Source of the DNA: Shewanella surugensis
Lineage (GTDB): Bacteria > Pseudomonadota > Gammaproteobacteria > Enterobacterales > Shewanellaceae
Direction: 5' to 3'
Length of the DNA stretch: 42,708 nucleotides
NCBI RefSeq assembly: GCF_023284005.1
Contig: NZ_JAKIKS010000041.1
Location: 1-42,708 of the forward strand
A program made the position numbers and the translations under genes. How positions within the stretch are numbered: the stretch's first letter is position 1; every line of letters starts with the position of its first letter. Shown here one piece after another: positions 7,335 through 16,558 of this stretch. Below the pieces are notes generated by a model. The model worked only from the letters and a program-made list of their open reading frames with translations, was not told the origin of the DNA and did no database searches.

Positions 7335-7625
7335 ATGATTTACAGCCAATTTAAACAAGCCCAATTGCAAAATCGATTATCGGGTGCTCGTGGCTGGGTT
7401 TCCTTTGCAATAGGTATTTTATTTCTTGCACTAATATTAGTTGCGCTGCCTTTTATTTTACTCATTGGGGCAGTGAGCTTCATTACCTTAGGTTTATTTG
7501 GCCGCGTTTTTTTAAAACGTCAATTGGCCCGCTTTCGCCAGCAGCAAGAGCAAGACATCAACACATCGCCCTCAGAAGCTTCTTCTCTAGGACGTACCTT
7601 CGAACATAACCCGAATGAAAAATAG
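7335..7625 (+). CDS. Small membrane protein, function unknown
   Basis: A 96-residue protein from ATG 7335, preceded by GGAG at 7326-7329; an earlier in-frame ATG at 7254 has no binding site. Residues about 24-58 are hydrophobic and could form one long or two short membrane segments (the stretch includes FAIGILFLALILVALPFILL). They are followed by a basic stretch (RVFLKRQLARFRQQ) and a polar tail. No family is recognised. It stands alone, followed by a hairpin at 7672-7699. Confidence 0.7.
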   Translation: MIYSQFKQAQLQNRLSGARGWVSFAIGILFLALILVALPFILLIGAVSFITLGLFGRVFLKRQLARFRQQQEQDINTSPSEASSLGRTFEHNPNEK

Positions 7626-7671
7626 ATCATTTGGATTGTTCTAAAACAAACTTATTCTAATAGCTTGGCAC

Positions 7672-7699
7672 CACCCACCTGAGTCCTCTCAAGTGGGTG
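7672..7699. terminator. Hairpin between convergent genes
   Basis: CACCCACCTGAG (7672-7683) pairs with CTCAAGTGGGTG (7688-7699) with one mismatch and a TCCT loop. Located between the stops of the small membrane protein gene and the YciC-like gene, a likely bidirectional terminator without an obvious T tract. Confidence 0.5.
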
Positions 7700-7709
7700 C
7701 TATCTAATA

Positions 7710-8447
7710 CTATTCGTCTTTTTTACTGATATTTTGACTTTCATCAGTCTGCTCACGTGACACCATATATAAACGAAACAAAGCCACATTAATAAATAAA
7801 CCAATAAAAGCCACGATAACATCCATTAGATATTGCACGGGTAATCCCAGGCTTTCTGTCAGCTTCGCTAACCCACCACCTAATATTAATAGGGGAATAT
7901 AAAGACTCACGATCATCATCGTTTTGTATACTATCGGGCCACTAAAAGCAAAACTACGCTTTATCGCTTCCATTGGGGTTAACCTTTCAACCACCACCAT
8001 GAAATTGACAAAAGCCAAACGGGAAAAAAGATAAAAACTGGCGGCTAAACCTACGACACCCAATATGGGAGCAATCGCCACCAATATAAAGAAAGGCCCC
8101 AAAATAGCTAAACCTGAAAACACGCCAGCTAATAATAATCCTGGCACAAAATTCAAACTGGTTTTGAGTACTAAGCCATTACTTGGATTATGCCCTAAGG
8201 AACGTAACTCTAAAAATAACGTCAGCGCTGCAATTAACAAAGAAAAAAGCAGCAACAAGACCATCATCACAATCATATGGCTGGCATTAAATTGAGGATC
8301 CTTCACATCAGCACTAGTGATCTCTAAACTTAACCACATCTGCAATCCAACTTGAATTAACAAAATCGGGATCGTTAATGTCGCTAATTGACTAATATTA
8401 TTTCTAAAAAAATTCAAAGCTTGATTTAAAATTGCAGACAATGACAT
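7710..8447 (-). CDS. YciC/UPF0259-family membrane protein
   Basis: About 245 residues from ATG 8447 (MSLSAILNQALNFFRNN). GGAAAG lies just upstream, whereas the longer frame from 8501 has no ribosome binding site and an unlikely leader. Six hydrophobic segments are visible, spread from about residue 20 to the C-terminus. The N-terminal amphipathic ALNFFRNNISQ start, and a central segment ending FVNFMVVVERLTPMEAIKRSF, fit the YciC family. Function of the family is unknown. Assignment is from recalled pattern and is moderate. Divergent from the DUF2780 gene. Confidence 0.62.
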   Translation of the reverse strand: MSLSAILNQALNFFRNNISQLATLTIPILLIQVGLQMWLSLEITSADVKDPQFNASHMIVMMVLLLLFSLLIAALTLFLELRSLGHNPSNGLVLKTSLNFVPGLLLAGVFSGLAILGPFFILVAIAPILGVVGLAASFYLFSRLAFVNFMVVVERLTPMEAIKRSFAFSGPIVYKTMMIVSLYIPLLILGGGLAKLTESLGLPVQYLMDVIVAFIGLFINVALFRLYMVSREQTDESQNISKKDE

Positions 8448-8621
8448 GTGTCTTTCCAATAAATAATGTAGATAGTACGAATTAGTGCTAAGGATACCCA
8501 AGTTTTAACCTGAATGCACAATACAAAGATTAAAATTATTCCACCCTTCTTGTAAAAAAAATCACTATATAGTACAAAAAAGCTAAAATTATTGATATCA
8601 AATGATAAAGGATAGCCACTA

Positions 8622-9188
8622 ATGACACTCTCAGCCTGCTTACGCTTATTATTACTGCTACTCATGTTCACTCCCAACGCTCATGCTTCTCAAATCGATA
8701 ATTTAACAGAAACCATGAATAAAATGAGCAATATGACTAATAGCGTGACTCCAATGGTAACCAAAGGTCAAAGAGATTTAGTCACAATGACAATGGATCA
8801 ACTCGGGATCAGTCAAACTCAAGCCAAAGGTGGATTGGGGAGCCTACTCTCTATGGCTAAATCGAGTCTTGGGGATAATCGTTTTAGTCCCATAGCCAAT
8901 TCTATTCCCAATATTAATACCTTACTGCAAGCCACTCCTCAATTGGATACCTCCTCTCCTCTGTCCGCTCTAAGTAACCAAATGGGTAATCTAAGTCCTT
9001 CCGCTAAAGGTGGCCTTATGGTATATAATGCTTTTGATAAATTAGGCTTGTCCAAAGGCTTGGTTGATCCTATGATGGACATTATTGAAGATTATTTAAA
9101 CACCGATGGCACTCAAGGGGCATCCGACTTACTCATGAAGGCATTAACACCTTTAAGCGTCACCCAAGATCCTCTCGACCTGAAATAA
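8622..9188 (+). CDS. DUF2780-type (VcgC/VcgE-like) secreted protein
   Basis: A 188-residue protein with a hydrophobic signal peptide (MTLSACLRLLLLLLMFTPNA, then HA). The mature part is rich in small residues. QLGISQTQAKGGLGSLLSMA, followed by a segment ending ATPQ, matches the DUF2780 family, named after Vibrio VcgC/VcgE, whose function is unknown. The second half repeats the AKGGL motif (SPSAKGGLMVYNAFDKLGLS), suggesting an internal duplication. Likely periplasmic. A TerB-like gene follows 40 bases downstream and is probably co-transcribed. Confidence 0.7.
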   Translation: MTLSACLRLLLLLLMFTPNAHASQIDNLTETMNKMSNMTNSVTPMVTKGQRDLVTMTMDQLGISQTQAKGGLGSLLSMAKSSLGDNRFSPIANSIPNINTLLQATPQLDTSSPLSALSNQMGNLSPSAKGGLMVYNAFDKLGLSKGLVDPMMDIIEDYLNTDGTQGASDLLMKALTPLSVTQDPLDLK

Positions 9189-9228
9189 ACTAAAAGTAGG
9201 CTGATTGTCATCAATACTGAGTATTACT

Positions 9229-9678
9229 ATGATAGAGAAATTAAAGCAGTTCTTGAATTTTCATGCTCAAGAGCTTCCTCCAGAAGAAAAAGCAAAACAT
9301 CTTAACGTAGCCGCTGCTTGTCTTTTATTAGAAGTCATTTATGCCGATGAGTCTTTTTCAGCAGAAGAGGCTAACTTACTACCAGAATTACTTTCTAAAG
9401 CACTCAAGTTAAATAGCAATGAAGTTGAACAACTCATTAGTGACGCAAAACGTAAACAGAAAAAAAGTACATCTCTGTATGAATTCACCTCGGAAATAAA
9501 TGAGCAATGTTCTATTGAACAAAAACAGCAGCTTATTCTCGCTATGTGGCGCTTAGCTTATGCTGATGGTCATTTGTGCCAATACGAAGACCATCTCATT
9601 CGACGAATGGCTGAATTATTATATTTAAAGCACAGCGAACTCATACAAATGCGAAATCTTGCACTGAAAACACTCTAA
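9229..9678 (+). CDS. TerB-like domain protein
   Basis: A 149-residue soluble, helical protein (MIEKLKQFLNF...). Two repeated acidic-patch motifs, LLLEVIYADESFSAEE and MWRLAYADGHLCQYED, are the TerB signature: each carries A-D-x-x-x-x-x-E type residues that hold metal in the TerB fold. A TTG frame start at 9205 exists but the ATG at 9229 is preferred. No other ter genes are nearby, so tellurite resistance should not be assumed; lone TerB domains occur widely with unknown roles. Follows the DUF2780 gene. Confidence 0.75.
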   Translation: MIEKLKQFLNFHAQELPPEEKAKHLNVAAACLLLEVIYADESFSAEEANLLPELLSKALKLNSNEVEQLISDAKRKQKKSTSLYEFTSEINEQCSIEQKQQLILAMWRLAYADGHLCQYEDHLIRRMAELLYLKHSELIQMRNLALKTL

Positions 9679-9702
9679 GAGTGTTGACACTTTAAAAAAT
9701 GA

Positions 9703-9735
9703 AAAAGAAGCCACATCTTGTAACTTCTTTTATTT
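9703..9735 (+). terminator. Probable terminator after the TerB-like gene
   Basis: AAAAGAAG (9703-9710) pairs with CTTCTTTT (9724-9731), followed by ATTT. A weaker palindrome AACACTC/GAGTGTT overlaps the stop codon at about 9669-9685. Either could end the transcript. Confidence 0.45.
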
Positions 9736-9891
9736 AGGACAGTTAACCTTCAGTATAAAAAATCAACAACCCCACGCCAAGGCTTTTCGCTTAAACTCAA
9801 ATTCGCTACGCGAAGAGGGCTACCTAAGTGATTCAAAAGTCAAAACACTCTTTATACGCCGCAAGCAGCGAGGAATTAAACCCTAATAGGA

Positions 9892-11139
9892 TTAAACCAG
9901 AGCCGCTTGTCGCCTTTTTTGATATTGTTTATGCCACTCTAAACCGCCAAACAAAATAATCACCAACCATAATGCATAAATCATGTTAGCCGCCAATGCG
10001 ATACCTAATACCAAACATAGACAACTGCTCATCATCACTAATGGCAGGTAACGTCGACTTAATAAACGCCCAGCAGCGAGCATAGAAGCGAAATAAATGA
10101 CCACAAAAACCCCATTTGTCCATGAAATCAAATCTTCTAATGCTTGCCCCGTCATATACGTTAATACAACGACTAACGCCATGACAACTAATACCGTGTT
10201 CGACGCTCTCACAGGCAACTCATTCTCACTAAGTTTAGAAAAATACCTTGGTAGCACCCCCTCACAACTAAAGCTCCAAATAAGGCGAGAGACACTCGCA
10301 GTGTAAACATTCACAGTCGCTAAACCACTCGCAATCCCTAATACAGCGATGATTTGTGCTCCATAGCCACCCAATAACTGATTAAATATTCCCACCATGG
10401 CTACACCACCATCCGTTGGCACCAGTAATAATAACAAAGTGCATCCTAAATACACCACACCGACAAGCAAGGTTCCTATCATCATTGCTGGGATCATATC
10501 TTTTTTCGGATCGCGAAAATCATTAGCAAGATGTGTCATGGCCTCAACACCGAGAAAACTCCAAAATGCAATACCTGCAGCAATGGCGATGGTGTTTGCA
10601 TTAGGTTCAATATGCATAGTGAATGCCTTTATATCCTCTACATTCGTCCCTATAGCACCAAAAAGTCCAACAACAACAGCCACCACACCTAATGTCAGCA
10701 TGAACTGGATTTTGGCCGATACCTGGATCCCCTTTTGATTCAGTAAAAACAGCATACTGAGCAATAAAAGTTCCACTCCCACCTGGGACCAACCGGATAA
10801 TGACACTAACTCGTTTACAAATTGAAACGTCATTAAAATAGCTGCTGGAGCCCCTAAAGGCACTACAAGGACAAATAACAACCCGATTGTACGGCCAGCA
10901 CTTTGCCCAAAGGCTTTTTCAACAAAATATGCGGGCCCTGCTGCATGAGGAAGCACACTGGCTAATCGCCCGAAAACCAAAGTGACGGGAATAATCGCTA
11001 GCGTTAATAATAACCATGCAATCAAAGCCCCACTACCCGCCACCTCTATTGTGAGTTGCGGTAAAATAAAAACCCCCGTTCCAAGCAAAGTGGTGGCCAT
11101 TAACCCTGCACCTTGCCAACGTCCAATCTTTCCAGTCAT
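9892..11139 (-). CDS. yjeH: APC-superfamily amino-acid exporter, YjeH type
   Basis: A 415-residue inner-membrane protein with about 12 hydrophobic segments. The opening LMATTLLGTGVFILPQL contains the GTGVF substrate-site glycines of the APC fold, and LPHAAGPAYFVEKAFG plus FWSFLGVEAMTHLANDFRDP fit the YjeH subfamily at the same positions. E. coli YjeH exports methionine and branched-chain amino acids; that substrate range is inferred here. The divergent Lrp/AsnC regulator at 11292 is the kind of amino-acid sensor expected to control it. About the same length as E. coli YjeH (418). Confidence 0.82.
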   Translation of the reverse strand: MTGKIGRWQGAGLMATTLLGTGVFILPQLTIEVAGSGALIAWLLLTLAIIPVTLVFGRLASVLPHAAGPAYFVEKAFGQSAGRTIGLLFVLVVPLGAPAAILMTFQFVNELVSLSGWSQVGVELLLLSMLFLLNQKGIQVSAKIQFMLTLGVVAVVVGLFGAIGTNVEDIKAFTMHIEPNANTIAIAAGIAFWSFLGVEAMTHLANDFRDPKKDMIPAMMIGTLLVGVVYLGCTLLLLLVPTDGGVAMVGIFNQLLGGYGAQIIAVLGIASGLATVNVYTASVSRLIWSFSCEGVLPRYFSKLSENELPVRASNTVLVVMALVVVLTYMTGQALEDLISWTNGVFVVIYFASMLAAGRLLSRRYLPLVMMSSCLCLVLGIALAANMIYALWLVIILFGGLEWHKQYQKRRQAALV

Positions 11140-11291
11140 TGGTTATTTCACACTATTTATCAAGTTTATTATTCACCTATTATAAACTTTACCGAGACTG
11201 AAATCTGATTCAGCGCGCTGTCATACTCACTCCATTTCCGTTAAAATGTCGGAATACTCTCCAATCAAGCTCATTTTGACCGAATATCATC

Positions 11292-11720
11292 ATGGATAAA
11301 TTTGATTCAGCTATTTTAAATCTCTTAAAGATCGATGCCAGACAAAGTATCTCTCATATTTCGGAACAAGTAAGTTTGTCACGCTCTGCAGTATCGGAGC
11401 GGATCAAAAAAATGGAACAGACGGGCATTATTAGGGGCTATCAAGTCTTATTAAGTGAATCTCAAAAAGTCGGGGTTTCTGCTTATTTCGAAATTCAACA
11501 TCATTGCCCACGTTGTGCCGATGTGGTCCATGTTTTTCAATCTATTCCTGAAGTCGTTACCTGCCGTGGGATCACTGGCGATATGGATCTGTTAGTGTAT
11601 GTGCAAGCCAAGTCAATGCAGCGATTACACGAGATCAGAGAGTATATTGATGCTCAAACCGATATTATCAAAATAAAAACTCATGTGGTGATGAGCGAAT
11701 GGATAGACAATCAAGGCTAG
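11292..11720 (+). CDS. Lrp/AsnC-family transcriptional regulator
   Basis: A 142-residue protein. The N-terminal winged helix (DKFDSAILNLLKIDARQSIS, then SLSRSAVSERIKKMEQTGII) is followed by a RAM ligand-binding domain (ITGDMDLLVYVQAKSMQRLH). Such proteins sense amino acids and often regulate an adjacent exporter, here the divergent YjeH-type gene 152 bases away. The paired cysteines in the linker (HHCPRCADV) are an unusual extra that could bind metal (inference). Followed by a strong terminator. Confidence 0.88.
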   Translation: MDKFDSAILNLLKIDARQSISHISEQVSLSRSAVSERIKKMEQTGIIRGYQVLLSESQKVGVSAYFEIQHHCPRCADVVHVFQSIPEVVTCRGITGDMDLLVYVQAKSMQRLHEIREYIDAQTDIIKIKTHVVMSEWIDNQG

Positions 11721-11724
11721 AAAC

Positions 11725-11752
11725 TAAAAAACCTGCCGCGGCAGGTTTTTTT
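11725..11752. terminator. Strong bidirectional intrinsic terminator
   Basis: Symmetrical palindrome AAAAAACCTGC-CGCG-GCAGGTTTTTT with a T tract on both strands. Lies between the convergent stops of the Lrp-type gene and rpoH. Confidence 0.92.
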
Positions 11753-11774
11753 AAGTCATAGGTAAGCATAAAGT

Positions 11775-12632
11775 TTATGCTTCCATTCGACCTTTTAACT
11801 TATTCATGGCATTTTTTTCAAGTTGCCTGATACGCTCAGCCGATACTTGATAGGTCGCCGCAAGCTCTTGTAATGTTGTTTTCTCGTCATTTAACCAACG
11901 AGCTTGAAGAATATGTTGGCTACGCTCATCTAAGGTTTTAATCGCCAAGAGTAAACGTGAATGATTCTGAGAGTCCCAGTTATCATTTTCGACTTGTGAG
12001 GCAAGATCAGACGAATGATCTTCTAAATAATGCATTGGGGCAAAGTCATGCTCATCATCATGATCACTGGATAAATCAAAAGCAGGATCTTGTGCTGCCA
12101 TACGTGACTCCATTTCAGTCACATCAGCTTTCGAAACACCTAAATTCTCAGCAACCATCGTCACTTCAGCGTCACTGAACCAACCTAGACGTTTTTTCGA
12201 TTTACGTAAATTAAAAAATAACTTACGTTGTGCTTTCGTCGTTGCCACTTTCACAATACGCCAATTTTTAAGGACGTATTCATGAATTTCTGCTTTTATC
12301 CAATGCACTGCAAAAGACACTAAACGAACACCAACATCGGGATCAAAACGCTTAACGGCCTTCATCAAACCAATGTTACCCTCTTGGATCAAATCTGCTT
12401 GTGGTAAACCATAACCCGAATAGCCTTTCGCGACATGTACGACAAATCTCAAGTGAGACATAATTAACTGCTTTGCCGCTTGCAAGTCACCCGTTTCTTG
12501 AAGTCGCTTCGCCAGCTCATATTCTTGCTCAGGCTTAAGCATGCTAATGCTTTGTGCTGAGTGAACATAAGACTCTAAGCTACCACTACTCTGAGGAACC
12601 ATTAGTGCCATTGTTTGCGTTTGATCAGTCAT
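11775..12632 (-). CDS. rpoH: RNA polymerase sigma-32 (heat-shock sigma factor)
   Basis: A 285-residue sigma factor. Region 2 has [19 protein letters not shown] and an [16 protein letters not shown] block; directly after comes [14 protein letters not shown], the RpoH box specific to sigma-32. The C-terminal region 4 helix-turn-helix is [20 protein letters not shown]. Directs transcription of chaperone and protease genes in the heat-shock response. Located downstream of ftsEX, as in many gammaproteobacteria, but with its own promoter about 70 bases upstream and a bidirectional terminator after it. Confidence 0.97.
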   Translation of the reverse strand: MTDQTQTMALMVPQSSGSLESYVHSAQSISMLKPEQEYELAKRLQETGDLQAAKQLIMSHLRFVVHVAKGYSGYGLPQADLIQEGNIGLMKAVKRFDPDVGVRLVSFAVHWIKAEIHEYVLKNWRIVKVATTKAQRKLFFNLRKSKKRLGWFSDAEVTMVAENLGVSKADVTEMESRMAAQDPAFDLSSDHDDEHDFAPMHYLEDHSSDLASQVENDNWDSQNHSRLLLAIKTLDERSQHILQARWLNDEKTTLQELAATYQVSAERIRQLEKNAMNKLKGRMEA

Positions 12633-12699
12633 TTATGCTCCTACTTTACTAAAACTCTATCAATACACTGCTTCATTTGGAAAAATAGCAGGTTGAAGA

Positions 12700-12728
12700 A
12701 CTATCGGCTATCTGACAGAATATGTCAA
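12700..12728 (-). promoter_or_regulatory. Promoter of rpoH
   Basis: On the minus strand TTGACA (12728-12723), a perfect -35, is followed after 17 bases by GATAGT (12705-12700). Transcription would start near 12693, about 60 bases before the ATG. Sigma-70 class by sequence. Confidence 0.65.
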
Positions 12729-12911
12729 CTATTCCTACGAGGAAATCCCATTTGATTGTACCCCAATAGTATATCATTAAGTGTGATTACGATCTTATTT
12801 CTCATTGTAAATACACTGCATTTATGCTTATTTTTACAACAATAACCCACAAATGCAAATGAAGTCTCGTTCATATACCCAATTAGCCTCTCAACAATAA
12901 AATAAAAGTAG

Positions 12912-13886
12912 CTAAGAAGGTTCAATGGCTTTTAAATGTTGGCGTACCGATAAATACGACCCTAACCAACCTAAAAAGGACGCTAACAACACCAACTGTA
13001 TTAACTCTGAGAAAGTTAATGACTGCATTTTCAGTTCACTACCATATAAACCTAAGAGTTCACCTAATGCAGATGTCAGATATAAAACCAATATATTAAT
13101 AATCAACCAAGCGAGTATGCCACCAATAATGCCGTACCATATCCCAGTATACAAAAAAGGCCGCCGAATAAAGGCTTCTGTCGCGCCCACCAGCTTCATC
13201 ACTTCAATTTCAGTTTGCCTGTTCATAATCGCTAACCGTATCGTGTTACCAATGACCAGCACGACAGCTAACACTAATAGCGTTGCGATCGCCAATACAG
13301 TGCGCTCAAGTAAATTTAATATGGCTTGCAGTCGCTCTAACCATTCAATATCCAAACGCCCAAAACTCACCTCAGATTCTTGTTCTAATTTCGTCAGCAA
13401 TCTTCTCGCACCATCAGGACTTGAGTAATGCAGCGTCGGAATAACCGTGATCACAGCAGGTAAGGGATTGGAATCTAAATAAGACAACGCTTCACCAAAA
13501 CCAGAAAGGCGCTGAAACTCAGCTAATGCTTGATCACGATCGATAAAATTCACTTCACTGACTTCAGGATAAGCCTTAATTCGGGTAATTAAACTTTGCA
13601 TGACCCTATCACTGGACTGCTTTTCAATAAAGAGTGAAATTTCAGCCGCACTATTCCAGGAATGTGTAATGGCTTCTGCATTTTTGACAAGAACCTGTAA
13701 GGCCGCAGGTAAACTCAAACTAAACCCCAGTACTAACATGGTCATCAAAGATGAAATGGGATTACGCCAAAGCTCCCCCATACTAGTCATCGCATGTTGT
13801 ACATGACGCACAAAGAACATGACAAATCGACCCGATAAAGGCAATTTACTACGACTCAATGAAACCGATTTCGATTTACTCATCAT
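12912..13886 (-). CDS. ftsX: Cell-division ABC transporter permease FtsX
   Basis: A 324-residue inner-membrane protein. One transmembrane helix lies near residues 50-70, an extracellular domain follows (about 75-195, where FtsX contacts the activators of septal amidases), and three helices occupy the C-terminal half. The FtsX-like block MNRQTEIEVMKLVGATEAFI, followed by RRPF, identifies it. It works with FtsE, which provides ATP hydrolysis, to control peptidoglycan splitting at the septum. Its ATG overlaps the ftsE stop (13883-13886), implying translational coupling. A second in-frame ATG follows at 13883. Confidence 0.95.
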   Translation of the reverse strand: MMSKSKSVSLSRSKLPLSGRFVMFFVRHVQHAMTSMGELWRNPISSLMTMLVLGFSLSLPAALQVLVKNAEAITHSWNSAAEISLFIEKQSSDRVMQSLITRIKAYPEVSEVNFIDRDQALAEFQRLSGFGEALSYLDSNPLPAVITVIPTLHYSSPDGARRLLTKLEQESEVSFGRLDIEWLERLQAILNLLERTVLAIATLLVLAVVLVIGNTIRLAIMNRQTEIEVMKLVGATEAFIRRPFLYTGIWYGIIGGILAWLIINILVLYLTSALGELLGLYGSELKMQSLTFSELIQLVLLASFLGWLGSYLSVRQHLKAIEPS

Positions 13887-14578
13887 CGCTCCCCACTTAC
13901 ACTGGCTGATGGATCGAGCTCTTGCGCCCCAAGCATTCTTCCTTGCTTTAATGTGAGAGTGCGGTACTTCATCCGCGCTATCAGTCCTAGATCATGAGTG
14001 GCGATTAAGACTGTCGTCCCAGCATGATTAAACGTTTCAAATAAACGCAGTATATCCATCGACAATTTAGGATCTAAATTGCCAGTAGGCTCATCGGCCA
14101 ATAACAACGGAGGTTTATTGACAATCGCTCGAGCAATGCCGACTCTTTGCTGCTCACCACCTGATAACATGATGGGCTGATGCCTCTCTTTGCCATATAA
14201 GCCAACCATATCTAATGCACCGGCAACCCGTTTACGAATTTCTCCATGAGAGAAACCTTCAATCATTAAAGGCAAGGCCACATTATCGAAAACACTTTTA
14301 TTCATAAGTAAATGGTGGCTTTGAAAAATCATCCCTATATCACGACGCAGATAAGGGACTTGAGCCCGACTCACTCTCGCTATGTCATGCCCATTAATAG
14401 AGACACGTCCACCATTTGCTCTTTCAATAACGGTAATTAACTTGAGCAAGGTACTTTTACCCGCGCCAGAATGTCCTGTCAAAAAAGCCATTTCTCCGAC
14501 TTTTAAGTGAAAGCTCACATCTGACAATGCTTTTTGACCACCGGAATAAACTTTACTCACTTGCTCAAATTGAATCAT
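13883..14578 (-). CDS. ftsE: Cell-division ATP-binding protein FtsE
   Basis: A 231-residue ABC ATPase with Walker A GHSGAGKSTLL, ABC signature LSGGEQQRVGIARA, Walker B PPLLLADEPTGNLD and switch histidine ATHD. The start MIQFEQVSKVYSGG matches the E. coli protein. The Shine-Dalgarno GGAG lies only one base from the ATG, much closer than usual, so translation may depend on ftsY upstream. Forms the cytoplasmic half of the FtsEX complex and precedes ftsX with a 4-base overlap. Confidence 0.96.
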   Translation of the reverse strand: MIQFEQVSKVYSGGQKALSDVSFHLKVGEMAFLTGHSGAGKSTLLKLITVIERANGGRVSINGHDIARVSRAQVPYLRRDIGMIFQSHHLLMNKSVFDNVALPLMIEGFSHGEIRKRVAGALDMVGLYGKERHQPIMLSGGEQQRVGIARAIVNKPPLLLADEPTGNLDPKLSMDILRLFETFNHAGTTVLIATHDLGLIARMKYRTLTLKQGRMLGAQELDPSASVSGER

Positions 14579-14632
14579 TCATTCTCCTGAATATTCGATG
14601 TTTCCTCAACACGGAAAACCTAAACTCATTAT

Positions 14633-16348
14633 TTACTTATCAAGGTTATCGGCATTCTCTTGACTAAATAAAGCGTCAATAAAGTCTTTTGCATTAAAGG
14701 TCCGTAAATCATCAATGTGTTCACCCACACCAATATGGCGAATTGGGATCCCAAATTTATCGGCAATCGCAAAAATAACCCCTCCTTTAGCCGTTCCATC
14801 TAATTTACTAATCGTAATGCCCGTCACCCCCACCGCTTCTTTAAACAACTGAGCCTGACTAATCGCATTTTGCCCTGTACATGCATCAAGCGTCAGCATC
14901 ACTTCATGAGGTGCATTCTCATCTTGCTTCTTCATCACTCGAACGACTTTCTTAAGTTCATCCATTAAGTGGGTTTTATTCTGTAGGCGACCGGCAGTAT
15001 CAGCAATTAATACATCAACATTACGCGCTTTGGCTGATTGCAATGCATCAAATAATACCGATGCACTATCGGCTCCAGTGTGTTGAGCTACAACAGGAAT
15101 ATTATTCCGTTGCCCCCACACTTGTAATTGCTCAACCGCTGCCGCCCTAAAGGTATCTCCCGCTGCCAACATCACAGATTTACCTTGTTCTTGATATTGC
15201 TTAGCCAGTTTACCTATGGTTGTCGTTTTACCAACACCGTTCACTCCTACCATAAGAATAACAAAAGGCCCTTCTTTATTTTCAGGCACCAAAGGAACAG
15301 AAACAGGCTCTAGTGTTTTCTGCATTTCTTCGCGTAGTAAATCATATAAAGCCTCGCCATCTTTTAATTGCTTACGGCTAGCTTGCTCTGTGAGATTATT
15401 AATTAAACGGGTCGTAGTCTCCACGCCCACATCAGCCATTAATAATTGCTCTTCGAGCTCTTCAAATAAATCATCATCGATTTTTTTTCCACGAAACAAA
15501 CCAACGAAACCACTACCAATATTTTCACTGGTTCGCTTTAGTCCTCGCTTCAAGCGAGCAAAAAAACCTTCTTTCGTTGGCTTTGCTTGAGGCTCGGGCT
15601 GCAGCTCTTCCTCTACTAACTCTTTACTTTCCTCTGCTATTTTAGCTGGTTGGGCGTCCGCTAACGCTTGCTGCTCTTGTCTTGCCTGCGCTTCTTGCTC
15701 TTCTTTTAATGCCTGTAAACGTACTTTTTCTTGCGCCTCTGCCGCTTGGGCCTCCGCTAACGCTTGCTGCTCTTGCCTTGCCTGCGCTTCTTGCTCTTCT
15801 TTTAATACCTGTAAACGCGCCTGTTCTTGCGCCTCTGCAGCTTGAATCTCCGCTAACCGTTGCTGCTCTTGCCTTGCCTGCGCTTCTTGCTCTTCTTTTA
15901 ATACCTTTAAACGCGCCTGTTCTTGCGCCTCTGCAGCTTGAGCCTCCGCTAACACTTGCTGCTCTTGCCTTGCCTGCGCTTCTTGTTCTTCTTTTAATAC
16001 CTGTAAACGCGCCTGTTCTTGCGCCTCGGTCTCTGCCGCTTGGGCCTCCGCTAACGCTTGGGCCTCCGCTAACGCTTGCTGCTCTTGCCTGATTTTGCCT
16101 GCTTGCGCCTGCTCTTCTTGAATTTTAGCTTCCTGAGCGTTAACTTTTTGCTTTTTAGCCTCCTCCTCTTGTTTAACCTGTAAATGAGCTTGCTCTTCTA
16201 GCCCTTGAACGTCCACTGATGCTTGTTGCTCAAGCTTTACGTTCTCATCTTGTACTTTATCTTCTGCGACTATTTCAACGTCTGCAGCCTTTGCTTCATC
16301 TTTAGATTTATCTTTACGAAACCAAGAAAAAAAACCTTTTTTTGCCAT
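14633..16348 (-). CDS. ftsY: Signal-recognition-particle receptor FtsY
   Basis: About 571 residues from ATG 16348 (MAKKGFFSWFRKDKSK, as in E. coli); a TTG at 16360 is an alternative. The acidic A region extends to about residue 255 and contains four copies of a 32-residue Gln/Glu/Ala repeat. The NG domain follows: GVNGVGKTTTIGKLAKQ (P loop), DTFRAAAVEQL, DTAGR and SKLDGTAKGG. The GTPase docks the SRP-ribosome complex at the membrane. It is long for FtsY (E. coli 497) because of the repeat. It heads the ftsY-ftsE-ftsX cluster with a 54-base gap to ftsE. Confidence 0.96.
   Translation of the reverse strand: MAKKGFFSWFRKDKSKDEAKAADVEIVAEDKVQDENVKLEQQASVDVQGLEEQAHLQVKQEEEAKKQKVNAQEAKIQEEQAQAGKIRQEQQALAEAQALAEAQAAETEAQEQARLQVLKEEQEAQARQEQQVLAEAQAAEAQEQARLKVLKEEQEAQARQEQQRLAEIQAAEAQEQARLQVLKEEQEAQARQEQQALAEAQAAEAQEKVRLQALKEEQEAQARQEQQALADAQPAKIAEESKELVEEELQPEPQAKPTKEGFFARLKRGLKRTSENIGSGFVGLFRGKKIDDDLFEELEEQLLMADVGVETTTRLINNLTEQASRKQLKDGEALYDLLREEMQKTLEPVSVPLVPENKEGPFVILMVGVNGVGKTTTIGKLAKQYQEQGKSVMLAAGDTFRAAAVEQLQVWGQRNNIPVVAQHTGADSASVLFDALQSAKARNVDVLIADTAGRLQNKTHLMDELKKVVRVMKKQDENAPHEVMLTLDACTGQNAISQAQLFKEAVGVTGITISKLDGTAKGGVIFAIADKFGIPIRHIGVGEHIDDLRTFNAKDFIDALFSQENADNLDK
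15665..16054 (-). repeat. 96-bp tandem repeat within ftsY
   Basis: Four consecutive copies of a 32-residue unit beginning LAEAQAAEAQEQARL and ending RQEQQ, the first with two extra residues, at roughly residues 103-232 of the longest frame. The copies are nearly identical at DNA level, indicating recent unequal exchange, and repeat number may vary between strains. The repeat encodes a charged helix or coiled coil in the A region. Confidence 0.88.
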
Positions 16349-16558
16349 GTTAGGTACCAATGCTCAAATAACTGTATATATAATGCAATTAGGGTGGAGG
16401 ACGCCTAAAAACACCTCAGTGAAACACTAAAATAGAGATGTTAATCGACAAAACGACGGTATCTCACCTTTTATGCCCACTTTAATATAAAATAACGACC
16501 TTAAATCAAACAAGACAGTCTACCACTTTCTTTCTTCAGGCAAAATCATGAGGACAAA

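Noticed and set aside
9229..9678. Tellurite resistance locus
   Set aside because: Only one TerB-like gene is present; no terC, terD or other ter genes are nearby.
12725..12925. Small minus-strand frame of 66 codons between ftsX and rpoH
   Set aside because: It overlaps the rpoH promoter, has no ribosome binding site and no recognisable features.
15682..16092. Plus-strand open frame rich in Leu/Ala/Pro repeats
   Set aside because: It is the antisense image of the ftsY repeat array, has no start signal, and its repeats follow directly from the FtsY repeats.
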